DNA from: Tenacibaculum gallaicum
Lineage (GTDB): Bacteria > Bacteroidota > Bacteroidia > Flavobacteriales > Flavobacteriaceae
Direction of reading: 5' to 3'
DNA length: 64,000 bases
Assembly: GCF_003387615.1 (NCBI RefSeq)
Contig: NZ_QUNS01000001.1
Location: 598,241 to 662,240, forward strand
In this document: piece after piece, positions 8,579 through 18,532 of the stretch
Layout: each line of letters opens with the position of its first letter
How positions within the stretch are numbered: the stretch's first letter is position 1
The notes under the pieces: generated by a model
Seen by the model: only the letters and a program-made list of their open reading frames with translations
The model's database searches: none
Told to the model about the DNA's origin: nothing
Made by a program: the position numbers and the translations under genes

Positions 8579-9448
8579 ATGAAAAACACACAAGAATTAT
8601 TAAATATACTTACCCTTGACGATTTAGGTGAAGGGAATTTTAACGGAGTAAGTAGAGATATAGGAAGTCCAAATGTTTTTGGAGGTCAAGTATTAGCGCA
8701 AGCACTAAATGCAGCGTATAGAACAACGCCTGAAGAACGTATATTACATTCGCTACACTCGTATTTTTTAGAGGCAGGAAATTTAGAGTTGCCTATAACT
8801 TACAATGTGCAAACTATTCGTGATGGAGGTAGTTTTTCTACACGTAGAGTTACAGCACATCAAAAAGATAAAACGATTTTTATACTGTCTTGTTCTTTTC
8901 ATAAAGAAGAAGAAGGATATGAGCATCAAATGCCTATAAAAAAAGACTTAAAACAACCTGAAGAGTTGTTGAGTTGGACAGATATGTTAGATCAATTTGG
9001 AGCTTTTTTACCAAAGAAAATGAAAGATTTTTTAAGTATTGAGCGACCTATTGATTTTAAACCAGTGCAGATTGTAAATCCGTTAGACCGAAAAGATTTA
9101 CCTCCAGTAGTAGATGTTTGGTTTAAATTAAAAGGAGAAGCATCGGATTTATCGTTAGGAATTAAACAACAAATATTAACGTATATATCAGACTATAATA
9201 TTTTAACGGCTTGTTTAAACCCGAATGCAAGCGTAGCTAACTTTGGAAACACACAAATGGCAAGTTTAGACCATTCGATGTGGTTTTATCGTGATTTTGA
9301 TTTTAATGATTGGATGTTGTTCTCGGTAGAAAGCCCTAATACGAATGGAGCTAGGGGGTTTGCTTGCGGAAATATTTATACAAGGGAAGGTAAACTGATT
9401 GCTTCGGTAGCACAAGAAGGTTTAATGCGTCCCATGAAAAAGAAGTAG
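8579..9448 (+). CDS. tesB: Acyl-CoA thioesterase II
   Basis: Hydrolyses acyl-CoA to free fatty acid and CoA in the cytoplasm. The 289-residue length fits TesB (double hotdog, about 285). The first hotdog has FGGQVLAQAL (34-43) and LHSLHSYFL. The second has SLDHSMWFYR, containing the catalytic Asp of the family's Asp-Thr-Gln triad, and ends with SVAQEGLMR, containing the Gln. It lies 30 bases after the acyltransferase gene on the same strand and is probably co-transcribed with it; a strong bidirectional terminator follows. Confidence 0.92.
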   Translation: MKNTQELLNILTLDDLGEGNFNGVSRDIGSPNVFGGQVLAQALNAAYRTTPEERILHSLHSYFLEAGNLELPITYNVQTIRDGGSFSTRRVTAHQKDKTIFILSCSFHKEEEGYEHQMPIKKDLKQPEELLSWTDMLDQFGAFLPKKMKDFLSIERPIDFKPVQIVNPLDRKDLPPVVDVWFKLKGEASDLSLGIKQQILTYISDYNILTACLNPNASVANFGNTQMASLDHSMWFYRDFDFNDWMLFSVESPNTNGARGFACGNIYTREGKLIASVAQEGLMRPMKKK

Positions 9449-9476
9449 CAATTATAATTTATAAAAATAAAGAAAT

Positions 9477-9507
9477 AAAAAGCCGAGTTATTAACTCGGC
9501 TTTTGTT
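9477..9507. terminator. Bidirectional intrinsic terminator
   Basis: A near-perfect palindrome (AAAAGCCGAGTTA / TAACTCGGCTTTT) sits between convergent tesB and the phosphate transporter gene. Confidence 0.85.
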
Positions 9508-9510
9508 TGA

Positions 9511-11772
9511 TTAAGCTTCAATTTCAGCTGTCTTGGTGCTAATGTGAAACTCTTCATATGTTTCTAGTAAACTCATTAATCCAGAAACTAAATCTTGTGT
9601 CTCAATTAAAATACTAAAGTATAATGTAGTATTCTTTGGACTTGTTTCATCTGTTCTGATACGGTCTACTTGTTTTTCGATAGATTTTGATACATCTTTT
9701 AACAATTCTTTCTTTTCGTTAATAATATGCTCTAAATTATCGAAACTTCTATTTTCAAAAGTATCAGCAATATCACCTAATAATTTAGAAAGTGTATTGT
9801 CAATACTTTTAAGATCTTTAATTTGTCCTTTTTTAAGGTTTTTATGGTTATTGTTAACGTGCTTATATGTAGCTCTAGAAATATAGCTAATAGATTGTGC
9901 AACGTCTTGTAAATACCCTAAAATTAAAATATAAAATCTACTGGCTTGTACCGAAGTATCGTCTAACGACTTAATAAAGTAGAATACTCCGTCTTTTAAA
10001 CTATCTATTTCATCGTTTAACTTAGTAACGTGCTTATCAGTTTTACGCAGTTTTATTAAATCGTGGGTAGCAAGGTCTTTTACAACACTAGAGTATAACT
10101 TATTTATACGATGAGCAACACCAGCAATATGATCTGAACTTTCTTCAATCACACCATTAATAGTGATTAATTCTGCTCTTTCCATATGTACTTGTTTCTT
10201 TTCTTGTTTAGATTTTTTTCTGTGTTGTAAAGTATTTCTTGCAATTAAAAGAGCAACTACTAATAACAATACAGGAATCATTACCATATCCCAGCTAATT
10301 AAATAAGCTACTAAAGCAGCTGTTAAGAAAGCTGTAATGGCAGTTAAGAACCATCCGCCAATAACATTAATTACCCCAGCAACTCTATAAACAGCACTTT
10401 CACGTCCCCAAGCTCTATCAGCTAAAGAGGTACCCATTGCTACCATAAATGTTACATAAGTAGTTGATAAAGGCAACTTCATAGAGGTTGCAATAGAAAT
10501 TAAAATACCAGCAACAATTAAGTTTACAGATGCTCTTACTAAATCGAAAGCAGGCATTTCATACGTTTTGTCTTTAGGTAATTCAATTACAGGTTTTTGA
10601 AACTTAGAATCTATAAAGTTTAAAGCTTTTTTAGGTACAATAAAGCTAATACCAGCATTTATACCCATTGCTGTTCTAACAACAATTCTTGATAATGGAT
10701 TTGGTTGAAATTTCTCATGCCCGTCTCCTTGACGCGATAAGTCAATACCAGTTTTAATTACGTTTCTCGCTTTGCTTGAAGTCCATAAAGTAACCACCAT
10801 AATGGCTCCTGCTAATAATAATAACCATACGTTAGAAGGTACTTTTTTAGCTAAAATACCCATAGAAAAAGCATCAGGAGCAACACCAGATACTTCCCAA
10901 GCTTGGTATGAGTTCCAAGCAGCAATTGGTACACCAATAAAGTTTACTAAATCGTTACCAGAGAACGCCATGGCTAACGAAAAAGTACCAATACCAATAA
11001 TTAATTTTAATATATTAACTTTTAAAAACTGAATTAAAAGATGAGATACAACACTCCAAAAAATAAAACTCCCAGCTATGATAAGTATAGTGTTTCCTTC
11101 AATTAGGTGTTTTATATCACTATAAAAAGGAGTTCCTTTCATTCCTTTGATAATGATAAAATAAGTAATTGCTGTAATTGCAAAACCACCAAATAATGAA
11201 TTAATATACGTAGGTCTTTTTTCGAAATTAAATGAATAAATTAAACGAGAAAAGAATTGTACAATGGCTCCTACAGAAAAAGCAACCACTACGGAGAGTA
11301 GAATTCCGTTTATAATTTGAATAGCTTTTTTATGATTGATATAAGTCCAAATGTCAGAAATAGAATGAGCGTCGTTGGCAGCAATTTTAATTAACGAAAC
11401 ACACACAGCTGCACCTAGTAATTCAAATACAATAGAAACCGTTGTTGAGGTTGGCATTCCTAATGAATTAAAGATATCTAACAGTAAAATATCAGTAATC
11501 ATAACAGCCATAAAAATAAACATGATATCTTGGAACATAAACATGTTAGGGTTAAAAATACCCTTACGTGCTACTTCCATCATACCGCTTGAGGTAACTG
11601 CCCCAAAAAACACCCCAACACTCGCAATTATCATAATATTTCTTACTTTAATTGCTTTAGAACCGATTGCTGAATTTAAAAAGTTAACAGCATCATTACT
11701 AACTCCCACAACCAAGTCTACAATAGCTAAAACAGCTAAAGCGACTAGCATCAAAATATATGGATCTCCCAT
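9511..11772 (-). CDS. Pit-family inorganic phosphate transporter with C-terminal PhoU-like domain
   Basis: A 753-residue inner-membrane phosphate:cation symporter of the PHO4/PiT family. The two inverted repeats carry the signatures GVSNDAVNF (23-31) and FSGNDLVNF, with about 10-12 predicted transmembrane segments over residues 1-500. After a basic linker (RKKSKQEKK) the last 230 residues are soluble and helical and resemble the DUF47/PhoU-like partner that is a separate gene in many bacteria; here the two are one polypeptide. It is the second gene of an operon 72 bases downstream of the OprP-like porin, so phosphate would cross both membranes through products of one transcript. Confidence 0.9.
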   Translation of the reverse strand: MGDPYILMLVALAVLAIVDLVVGVSNDAVNFLNSAIGSKAIKVRNIMIIASVGVFFGAVTSSGMMEVARKGIFNPNMFMFQDIMFIFMAVMITDILLLDIFNSLGMPTSTTVSIVFELLGAAVCVSLIKIAANDAHSISDIWTYINHKKAIQIINGILLSVVVAFSVGAIVQFFSRLIYSFNFEKRPTYINSLFGGFAITAITYFIIIKGMKGTPFYSDIKHLIEGNTILIIAGSFIFWSVVSHLLIQFLKVNILKLIIGIGTFSLAMAFSGNDLVNFIGVPIAAWNSYQAWEVSGVAPDAFSMGILAKKVPSNVWLLLLAGAIMVVTLWTSSKARNVIKTGIDLSRQGDGHEKFQPNPLSRIVVRTAMGINAGISFIVPKKALNFIDSKFQKPVIELPKDKTYEMPAFDLVRASVNLIVAGILISIATSMKLPLSTTYVTFMVAMGTSLADRAWGRESAVYRVAGVINVIGGWFLTAITAFLTAALVAYLISWDMVMIPVLLLVVALLIARNTLQHRKKSKQEKKQVHMERAELITINGVIEESSDHIAGVAHRINKLYSSVVKDLATHDLIKLRKTDKHVTKLNDEIDSLKDGVFYFIKSLDDTSVQASRFYILILGYLQDVAQSISYISRATYKHVNNNHKNLKKGQIKDLKSIDNTLSKLLGDIADTFENRSFDNLEHIINEKKELLKDVSKSIEKQVDRIRTDETSPKNTTLYFSILIETQDLVSGLMSLLETYEEFHISTKTAEIEA

Positions 11773-11844
11773 TTTTTAGTTTTTAATTAAGTTTTGCAAA
11801 TTTAGTTACACAAGAACGCTCTCATGTTATGTTTATGTTATCAT

Positions 11845-13047
11845 TTAAAGGTGGATATCTACCTGTAATCTATACATCAATTGATTTGTAGCTGTGGCTA
11901 TATCTAAGTAGCTAATATCTGTTTGTACTTTTAATTTATGACCAACAATGTACTTTGATAATCCTAATGTATATTGGTTTTCAGTTCCTTTTCCTGTAAT
12001 GTTTTTGTCTAAAGAAATATTGGTAAAACGACTTGATACTTCCCAGTTTTTAGCAAATAAATATCCTGATTGAAGATTTAGTCCACTACCCACTTGTACA
12101 ATTTCACCTGTAGGTGTTCCGTCTGAATTTTTTGCAATAGGATCTTTAGCATTTCTGTATGAATACTCTCCCATAAAAGAGAATCCTTTGTATTTAAACA
12201 TAGCATCCATAAAAAAGGTTGAAATGTTTGTTTGATAATAGCCTTCATCATTAACCATGTAGGTACCTTGATTACTTCTGGTTTTTACGGCATTGTTGTT
12301 AAAGTCATAACTCATACCGATAGCAAGTTTAGGTGTTTGTTCTCTTTTCAAGTCTCCACCTACATAATCACCCTTACCTTCAAATTTTCCAAAAGGTAAA
12401 AACTCAAGATGAGCAGTATACTGATGTCCTCCTAAGTTGCCTACAGTAACATTTCTTCCTTCACCTTGTGAAAAAGCTAATGCTTCTCTTACAATAAACT
12501 TGTCAGATAAATTAAAATGGTGTCTTAATTGTACGCCCATATCTCTATCAATATTAAATCGTTTGTTTAATAAAGAGCGATCTACTAATTGCATATTTGC
12601 TGAAGAAATAACACGTTCTCGGTTTCCTGGCAATTTAGTTTGTCCAAACCATAGTTCGAAATTTTGATGGAAATTCCACTTTATAAAGGCATCTAAAATA
12701 TATCTTGGAGCGTTTCCTGTATGTTCTGAAGCACCACTAATATCTCTATTAGATAACCCAAGTTCTATTTTATATTTTAATTTAGGAGAAAAAGCAAATC
12801 CATTAAACTTTAAACGAGCTCTTCTCACCAACATTGAAGATGATGGGTTGTATAAGCCGTCTTTGTTAGAATCCCATTCGGCAGTTGCTAAAAATTGCAT
12901 TCTAGCTCCCATTTTCATAGACCAAGTACTATCTTTTCCAACTAGGTTAAATATACCTTTTCCAAATTTTGGTGCGTTTGTTTGTTGTGCATGCGTGTAA
13001 AGTAACACAAACATACTTACAGACGTAAGTATTGTTTTACAGTTCAT
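11845..13047 (-). CDS. OprP/OprO-like phosphate-selective porin
   Basis: Outer-membrane porin of the phosphate-selective O/P family, about 400 residues from the chosen start. That start, ATG at 13047, gives a clean signal peptide (MNCKTILTSVSM...THAQQ). A longer reading from TTG 13086 would begin among promoter and direct-repeat sequence and is rejected. The mature protein has MKMGARMQFLATAEWD, the RRARLKFNGF strand typical of OprP N-termini, KWNFHQNFELWFGQTKLPG, and ends on VDIHL. First gene of the porin-Pit operon. Two direct repeats resembling a Pho box lie just upstream, suggesting induction by phosphate limitation. Confidence 0.88.
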   Translation of the reverse strand: MNCKTILTSVSMFVLLYTHAQQTNAPKFGKGIFNLVGKDSTWSMKMGARMQFLATAEWDSNKDGLYNPSSSMLVRRARLKFNGFAFSPKLKYKIELGLSNRDISGASEHTGNAPRYILDAFIKWNFHQNFELWFGQTKLPGNRERVISSANMQLVDRSLLNKRFNIDRDMGVQLRHHFNLSDKFIVREALAFSQGEGRNVTVGNLGGHQYTAHLEFLPFGKFEGKGDYVGGDLKREQTPKLAIGMSYDFNNNAVKTRSNQGTYMVNDEGYYQTNISTFFMDAMFKYKGFSFMGEYSYRNAKDPIAKNSDGTPTGEIVQVGSGLNLQSGYLFAKNWEVSSRFTNISLDKNITGKGTENQYTLGLSKYIVGHKLKVQTDISYLDIATATNQLMYRLQVDIHL

Positions 13048-13092
13048 TAGATGTTGTTTATTAGTTTTTGTCGCGGCAAATAACAAACCTTA

Positions 13093-13110
13093 ATGTTAAT
13101 TTAGTGTTAA
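13093..13110 (-). promoter_or_regulatory. Putative Pho-box-like direct repeat upstream of the porin-Pit operon
   Basis: On the minus strand TTAACAC-TAAA-TTAACAT gives two 7-bp repeats separated by 4 bp (11-bp period), the architecture of PhoB-type boxes. A weak -7-like GTTATTTG lies 8 bases downstream (13077-13084). The same architecture recurs at 21382-21399. The assignment to PhoB is inferred. Confidence 0.45.
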
Positions 13111-13121
13111 CCTAATATTAA

Positions 13122-13149
13122 AAAACTGCCTTGTTTTCAAGGCAGTATA
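13122..13149 (-). terminator. Intrinsic terminator for the metallophosphoesterase transcript
   Basis: ACTGCCTTG/CAAGGCAGT stem with a 4-base loop. A T-run follows on the minus strand, and it sits about 170 bases beyond the metallophosphoesterase stop. Confidence 0.7.
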
Positions 13150-13315
13150 TAGTAAGTCAAATAAATAGTCGACAAAAACTAATAAATTTATAATGACTAT
13201 ACACCTCGTGTTTGAGATGAATCAAAAGTATTCTCCTTTTTTAATATAAATATTAAGTGTAATTTAATAAATTGTTATATAACGCAAGGTTTAGGGTTAA
13301 GAAAGGGTTATGACT

Positions 13316-14200
13316 TTAAATATAGTCAGTTATTTTTTTAGGCCCTTCAAGAACTGTTCTTGTAATTTGCATGGTGCCATCTTTATTGGTTACTACGTGC
13401 CATTTAATAAGGGTTATTTCATTGTTTTCAATTTCTAAACCAGTAATACACCTTGGATGTACACAACTGCCATCATTAAAATGTGGAAGCTCGTTTTCTG
13501 ATGGAAACCGAGGACGGTGCGTGTGTCCTGTAACAATCATTTGGTTATTATTGTTTTTAATCCACTTTTCTAAACGTTTCTCTACCTTTATTAATTCTTT
13601 AAAGTTTTGGGCAGGGCTTGTAGGATCTTTAATTCCATGTATTTGTAGTGGTCGCCATAAAACACGAACTAAAAACCTACTAAATTTCCAAAAAGTATAG
13701 TTGAACCAATCAGCTTGATGACCGTGGAGTAAAAAAATAGACTTCCCATCTTCTTGTGTCAATTTAATTGCTTCAGAAAAAGAGGCATTTGGCATTAATT
13801 CTTTTTTCTTTCCGTCAATAGTATCATAATAAGAATTAAAGTTTTTAGCAACATTTTTAGGTTTTCTGTAATTCATATCATGATTCCCCCAAATAAAATG
13901 TAGTTTGTTTTGTTGATGGAATTTTTGAAGTAATAAATAGATGTCTTTATTTGCATTGAAAATATTCACGAATTTATTTTCCCAAAGTTCATCACCATCT
14001 CCTAATTCTATATAGGTAAATTCTTTTTGAAGGTATTGAGATAAGGCATAGTGATATATTTTTCGATTATGAGCAAAGTCATCGGCAAAACTGTTATCAC
14101 CTCTATGGCAATCAGAAAATAAAATGTATTTAGTATACTTGTTTAAAGGTAGTTTTTTTGCTTTTTTAAAAGCGTTGGTTATTCTATGTTTTGAAAACAT
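13316..14200 (-). CDS. Calcineurin-like metallophosphoesterase
   Basis: A 294-residue cytoplasmic dinuclear-metal phosphoesterase. The five metal-binding blocks are visible in order: FSDCHRGD (D30, H32), GDGDELW (D68), WGNHD (N106, H107), LLHGHQAD and VTGHTHRP. No signal peptide or membrane segment. The family includes UDP-2,3-diacylglucosamine hydrolases (LpxH) and nucleotide phosphatases; the large insert (ADWFNYTFWKFSRFL) recalls LpxH-like proteins, but the substrate is not determined by the sequence. Single gene next to phosphate-uptake genes; whether it belongs to the same regulon is unknown, and no TTAACA repeat was seen upstream. Confidence 0.82.
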   Translation of the reverse strand: MFSKHRITNAFKKAKKLPLNKYTKYILFSDCHRGDNSFADDFAHNRKIYHYALSQYLQKEFTYIELGDGDELWENKFVNIFNANKDIYLLLQKFHQQNKLHFIWGNHDMNYRKPKNVAKNFNSYYDTIDGKKKELMPNASFSEAIKLTQEDGKSIFLLHGHQADWFNYTFWKFSRFLVRVLWRPLQIHGIKDPTSPAQNFKELIKVEKRLEKWIKNNNNQMIVTGHTHRPRFPSENELPHFNDGSCVHPRCITGLEIENNEITLIKWHVVTNKDGTMQITRTVLEGPKKITDYI

Positions 14201-14391
14201 TTATAGCGAAAGTTTGTGTACATATAAAGATGCAAAAAAAGGAATATACCACAAAACTTGTTGAGTGATAGAACGAATAAATTTTAGAATTAAGCTTATG
14301 GTTAAGTGATAATTAAAAATAATTTCACTCTATAATGTTAATTTTTAATAACTTACGTGAAATTTTAAATTAATATTAATACCCTTCAAAA

Positions 14392-16473
14392 ATGAAAAAA
14401 AAGTATTTTCTACTTTCGTTACTATTGCTGTGCCTTAGTTTTTCTACTATTTACAGCCAAGAAAAAATGTTTTATGGTACTATTGAAACCAACGATGCTT
14501 TAAAACTACAAAAAGTTGCTCCTTCTGATATTAAAATTCTTTCCTCCACCAATGGTTTTAGTGCAGTAAAGTTAAGTCATCATGCAGCTGAAAAATTGCA
14601 TCATATGATTTTAACTCATGGTCCTGGGTTTATTTATGAGCCTTCTGAAAAACAAGCTTTACAAACAATTCAGAAGTTACAAAGTAAAAAATCGTATCAG
14701 AAAAGAGCATCGTATACTATTAGTGAAGATCAAGTTGTAAATCAAAGTTTGGGCTTGGTAAATAATACAAATATTGCGAATCAAATAGTAGAACTTGAAA
14801 ATTATGGTACTAGATATCATACTACACAAAAGGCAAAAGATGCTGTTGAGGATTTAAAACAAAAATGGGAAACCATGGCTAATGGTAGGTCTGATGTTAG
14901 TGTGAGAATAGTTAACCACAATAGTACCACAATGCCTTCGGTTGTTATGTCCATTGAAGGAAGTGATCTTCCAAATGAATATGTAATTATAGGCGGACAT
15001 ATTGATTCTGTTAGTCCAGAAAGAGAAACGAATGCTCCTGGTGCTGATGATAATGCTTCTGGTATTGCTACAATTACTGAAATGGCTAGAGTACTTTTTG
15101 AAATGAATTTTGAACCAAAAAGAACTATAGAGTTTATGGCATTTGCTGCCGAAGAAGTTGGGTTAAGGGGGTCAAAAGAGATTGCTGAAGATTATAAAAA
15201 CAGAAATGTTAATGTGTTGTCGTACGTGCAGTTTGATATGACGAATTATAAAGGGTCACCAAAGGATGTTTATATTTCTGATGATAGTTATAATAGTAGC
15301 ACTCTTAATGCTTTTTTAGCTAGTCTTATGGATCATTATAATGCTTCAGGAAGTCATCAATTTACTTACGATTATACACGATGTAATTACGGTTGTTCCG
15401 ATCATTATAGTTGGGCACAACAAGGGTATGATGCCGCTTTTCCTTTTGAGGCTTCTTTTAATGGTTCAAGCCCTTACATTCATACTGTAAATGACACATC
15501 TAGTAGGTTTCCAACTGCCAATGCTACGCACGCAGCAAAGTTTGCTAAACTTGGTTTAGAGTATTTAATTGAGGTAGCGAAAAGTAAAGGAAGTGTTAGT
15601 GTACCAACGTATTGTGATTCAAAAGGAAATAATGTAAATGATGAATATATTCAGAATGTAACACTTGGGTCAATTAATAATAATTCAGGAGCTTCTAATG
15701 GGTATGAGGATTTTACTAGTATTTCTACTAATTTAGAGCAAGGTAGTTCTAATACAATTACTGTTACTCCTAAATGGACAGGTACTGTTTACAAAGAGGG
15801 GTATGCTGTTTGGATTGATTATAATCAGGATTCTGATTTTGAAGATAATGGAGAGCAAGTGTGGGTTAAAAGTGCTTCTTCTGATAGTTCTGTTAATGGT
15901 ACGTTTACCGTACCTACTACTGCAAAACTAGGTAATACAAGAATGAGGGTGTCTATGCGATATAATGCTACTCCTGCTTCTTGTGGTTCATTTGATTATG
16001 GTGAGGTTGAAGATTATACTATAACTATTATTGAGGGTGATGGAGGGACTACTACTAATATTTGTGATGGGGTGGCTGAATATGATTCTTCTCAAAATTA
16101 CCAGGTTGGTGATAGGGTTGTTTATTTTAATGTTTTGTATGAGAGAACTTCAAGTGGATGGAATAATATTGGAAATTGTGGTAGTGCTAAAGCCTCTAAT
16201 TTAAATACGGAACGTGTTTTAGTAAATGATAAGGATGTAATTGTTTTTTCACCTAATCCTATTGAGGATAGTTTTATAGTCTTACAAGTAAATAATGAGC
16301 TGTGGAAAAATAGAGAGATTGCTATTTATAATGCTAACGGAAGGTTGCTTACAAAAGTAAAAATGAGTTCTAGAAACAATAATGTAGATGTTTCAAAATT
16401 ATCAGCAGGAATTTATTTTGTGTCTTTAGATGATACAGGGAAAAGGTATACTAAGCAATTAGTTAAAAAATAA
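14392..16473 (+). CDS. Secreted M28-family metallopeptidase with GEVED domain and T9SS sorting tail
   Basis: A 693-residue modular exoenzyme. After the signal peptide (1-22, ending IYSQE), a prodomain-like region is followed by an M28 aminopeptidase domain: H203 in GGHIDS, D219 in PGADDNASG, E254/E255 in AFAAEEVG, D282 in QFDMTNY and a final His in YIHTVND. Next come a GEVED domain (FDYGEVEDYTI) and a short carbohydrate-binding-like module (DSSQNYQVGDRVVYFNVLYE). The C-terminus is a type A T9SS sorting domain (FSPNPI... to LSAGIYFVSL... KQLVKK). It should be exported by the Sec and then T9SS routes to cleave peptides outside the cell. Single gene with its own terminator. Confidence 0.92.
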   Translation: MKKKYFLLSLLLLCLSFSTIYSQEKMFYGTIETNDALKLQKVAPSDIKILSSTNGFSAVKLSHHAAEKLHHMILTHGPGFIYEPSEKQALQTIQKLQSKKSYQKRASYTISEDQVVNQSLGLVNNTNIANQIVELENYGTRYHTTQKAKDAVEDLKQKWETMANGRSDVSVRIVNHNSTTMPSVVMSIEGSDLPNEYVIIGGHIDSVSPERETNAPGADDNASGIATITEMARVLFEMNFEPKRTIEFMAFAAEEVGLRGSKEIAEDYKNRNVNVLSYVQFDMTNYKGSPKDVYISDDSYNSSTLNAFLASLMDHYNASGSHQFTYDYTRCNYGCSDHYSWAQQGYDAAFPFEASFNGSSPYIHTVNDTSSRFPTANATHAAKFAKLGLEYLIEVAKSKGSVSVPTYCDSKGNNVNDEYIQNVTLGSINNNSGASNGYEDFTSISTNLEQGSSNTITVTPKWTGTVYKEGYAVWIDYNQDSDFEDNGEQVWVKSASSDSSVNGTFTVPTTAKLGNTRMRVSMRYNATPASCGSFDYGEVEDYTITIIEGDGGTTTNICDGVAEYDSSQNYQVGDRVVYFNVLYERTSSGWNNIGNCGSAKASNLNTERVLVNDKDVIVFSPNPIEDSFIVLQVNNELWKNREIAIYNANGRLLTKVKMSSRNNNVDVSKLSAGIYFVSLDDTGKRYTKQLVKK

Positions 16474-16488
16474 TTTTTCAGTAAGCAT

Positions 16489-16524
16489 ACAAAAAGCCCA
16501 AGTTTTAAAACTTGGGCTTTTTAC
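16489..16524. terminator. Bidirectional intrinsic terminator
   Basis: AAAAAGCCCAAGTTTT pairs perfectly with AAAACTTGGGCTTTTT, between convergent genes. Confidence 0.88.
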
Positions 16525-16545
16525 TGTTTAGATATAGTAATTTAA

Positions 16546-18519
16546 TTACCTTACTCCAGGTGTAAAAGCACCAGGAGCATCTTGAGGTGCATTTGTAGTA
16601 CCTGCATCTCCTGTGTCATTCCAAATATCCCACTCTGAGAATGTATATGTTGGGTTTCCTTGTGTTACTGAAGCTTTACGGTAAGCTCTACCGTCTTCAA
16701 ATTCGTGATTTGTACCAGATCCATCTTCCCCAATAACTCCAAAGATATCAATTACAGTTCCGCTTGGGTCTACCAATTCTAATTGGTCGTCTCCATTAGA
16801 ATCAGCTGCTGGTGAAGAAGACTCCATATCAGCAGTAACACCATATACACTTGAGAATTCTGTAGCATTTTTAGCAATCACAAAAGTACTACTACCAGCA
16901 ATAGTTTGACCAGATAAGTCAATTGAAGAGGTTGATGAAGTTGCACCATTTGTATATCTTCTGATTACCCAACCTGTTAAATCTATTGGATCTGTTCCAG
17001 AATTATATAATTCTATAAATCTTGCATTTGCCTTATTATTAGGGTCTGCTAATTCTGAAAAGAAAATAGTATTGGTAGTAGTGCCACCTCCACAAGTAGT
17101 ATAATCTTCAGTAAAATTAATATCAGCTTCGTTTCTTAAATAGATTTGAGGAGTACCTTCATAAACAGTCATAATACCTGTTATAGCTCCTTTTTTATCA
17201 TTTACATTATTGTTAGCAAAAGTTGCCTCTTTTCTAACATAAGTGGTTAATGGAGTACCATCACATTCAGCAATTAACTCATTGTTACCGTCATAAATTT
17301 TGGTATTGTCTTTGAATTGTACTCCATCAATTTGTACTAATTTACTTTCGTAATCACCAGTTAAAGCCTGAGCAAAAGTGATAGTCTCAGGAGTAGGTAA
17401 GGTACCAGCTGTTTGGCTTATGATACTTGATGGAGAAAGGTTTAGTTGTAATAAATCGTTATGCTCACTTAATTTAGCGCCTCCAACTGCGATTTCTACT
17501 TCGTCTCCTAAGTTTAAGTTGTGATCTCCACTAAAACGTAAAGCAATACCTGCAGTAGCATCTTGAGCAAAAGCACTTAATGAATGTAAGTTACCAGAAG
17601 CTAAATCAGAGGTAATAACTACTTTTATTTTTAAGTTTTTTGTAACTGTTGCTTCATCACTTCCTTTATAAAAGGTTTTAACTTCATTTAAAGTAGCATC
17701 AACAGGAGGTGTATTACAACCATATTCTTCAGTAAAATTAACATCGTTAGTATCTCTAATAAATAATTGGTAATCGCTGCTGAACTTTCCTAAAATAGCA
17801 GTAATACTTCCTTTTTTATCTGGGATAGGGTATGATTTAAAAGTTGAGAAACCACTAGTTCTCATGATAATAGATTCAAAAGTTTCGCAGCTTACGAAGT
17901 TTCTGTTAACTGAAGAAGTGTTGTTAGGGTCAGGGTCAGCATAGGTTAATCCTTTTTCTTCAGACTGTAATCCTTCTATTTTAACTAATGTATTGATGTG
18001 AGCATCAGTTAACTCACCAATACTTAAACTGGTTGGTACTATTTCAGCAATTTCAGAGGATCTATCAATAAAGTTGATATAATCGTTTGCATCAATTCTA
18101 TCCGTACTATAACCATTTAAAACACCTATTTGAAAAGAGGCAAAGTATTTACTTAACGCAAGCCCTTTCAGTTTAATGTATATTTTTCTACCCACATTAT
18201 AACGAGCTCCTAGGTTAGTGTCATCTATTCTTACTTCTAAACCTACAGTTGGATTTTCTGGTTTATCTTGAATAATAATTGATTTAAAAAAATTACCTTC
18301 TCTATCGTCAGAAACTACATAACCATAAACAGTAACGTCTTCAGTAAATTCTACAGGATCGCCATTGTATTGAGCAATAATTTTGTCTAAAGACTTTAAG
18401 TTTTCGTACTGTTTGTCTGGTCCAATGGTTGGTAGTTCAAAATCATTATTGTCAACACATGAAGTAGAAATTGCAATAAATAAAATTGCAAAAATCTTGT
18501 ATAAATTTGTTTTTTTCAT
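16546..18519 (-). CDS. Surface lipoprotein with two DUF5689/OB-like regions and a lamin-tail domain
   Basis: A 657-residue lipoprotein: lipobox ISTSC with Cys21, then acidic VDNND, a likely surface-export signal. Residues about 40-250 resemble DUF5689 (VTVYGYVVSDDREGNFFKSI... IRDTNDVNFTE). A second related block follows at about 275-465 (KIKVVITSD... IYLRNEADINFTE), so the region looks duplicated. A C-terminal lamin-tail domain (FFSELADPNNKANARFIELY, then LTGWVIRRY) closes it. OB-like and lamin-tail domains recur in secreted nucleases. It lies 13 bases downstream of a TonB receptor gene, so it is probably that receptor's lipoprotein partner. A binding role for nucleic acid or phosphoester substrates is inferred. 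Confidence 0.8.
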   Translation of the reverse strand: MKKTNLYKIFAILFIAISTSCVDNNDFELPTIGPDKQYENLKSLDKIIAQYNGDPVEFTEDVTVYGYVVSDDREGNFFKSIIIQDKPENPTVGLEVRIDDTNLGARYNVGRKIYIKLKGLALSKYFASFQIGVLNGYSTDRIDANDYINFIDRSSEIAEIVPTSLSIGELTDAHINTLVKIEGLQSEEKGLTYADPDPNNTSSVNRNFVSCETFESIIMRTSGFSTFKSYPIPDKKGSITAILGKFSSDYQLFIRDTNDVNFTEEYGCNTPPVDATLNEVKTFYKGSDEATVTKNLKIKVVITSDLASGNLHSLSAFAQDATAGIALRFSGDHNLNLGDEVEIAVGGAKLSEHNDLLQLNLSPSSIISQTAGTLPTPETITFAQALTGDYESKLVQIDGVQFKDNTKIYDGNNELIAECDGTPLTTYVRKEATFANNNVNDKKGAITGIMTVYEGTPQIYLRNEADINFTEDYTTCGGGTTTNTIFFSELADPNNKANARFIELYNSGTDPIDLTGWVIRRYTNGATSSTSSIDLSGQTIAGSSTFVIAKNATEFSSVYGVTADMESSSPAADSNGDDQLELVDPSGTVIDIFGVIGEDGSGTNHEFEDGRAYRKASVTQGNPTYTFSEWDIWNDTGDAGTTNAPQDAPGAFTPGVR

Positions 18520-18532
18520 TTTGAGTGTTTTT

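Noticed and set aside
13048..13086. Longer start (TTG 13086) for the porin gene
   Set aside because: Adds 13 residues before a perfect signal peptide and would place the start codon among the promoter and direct repeats.
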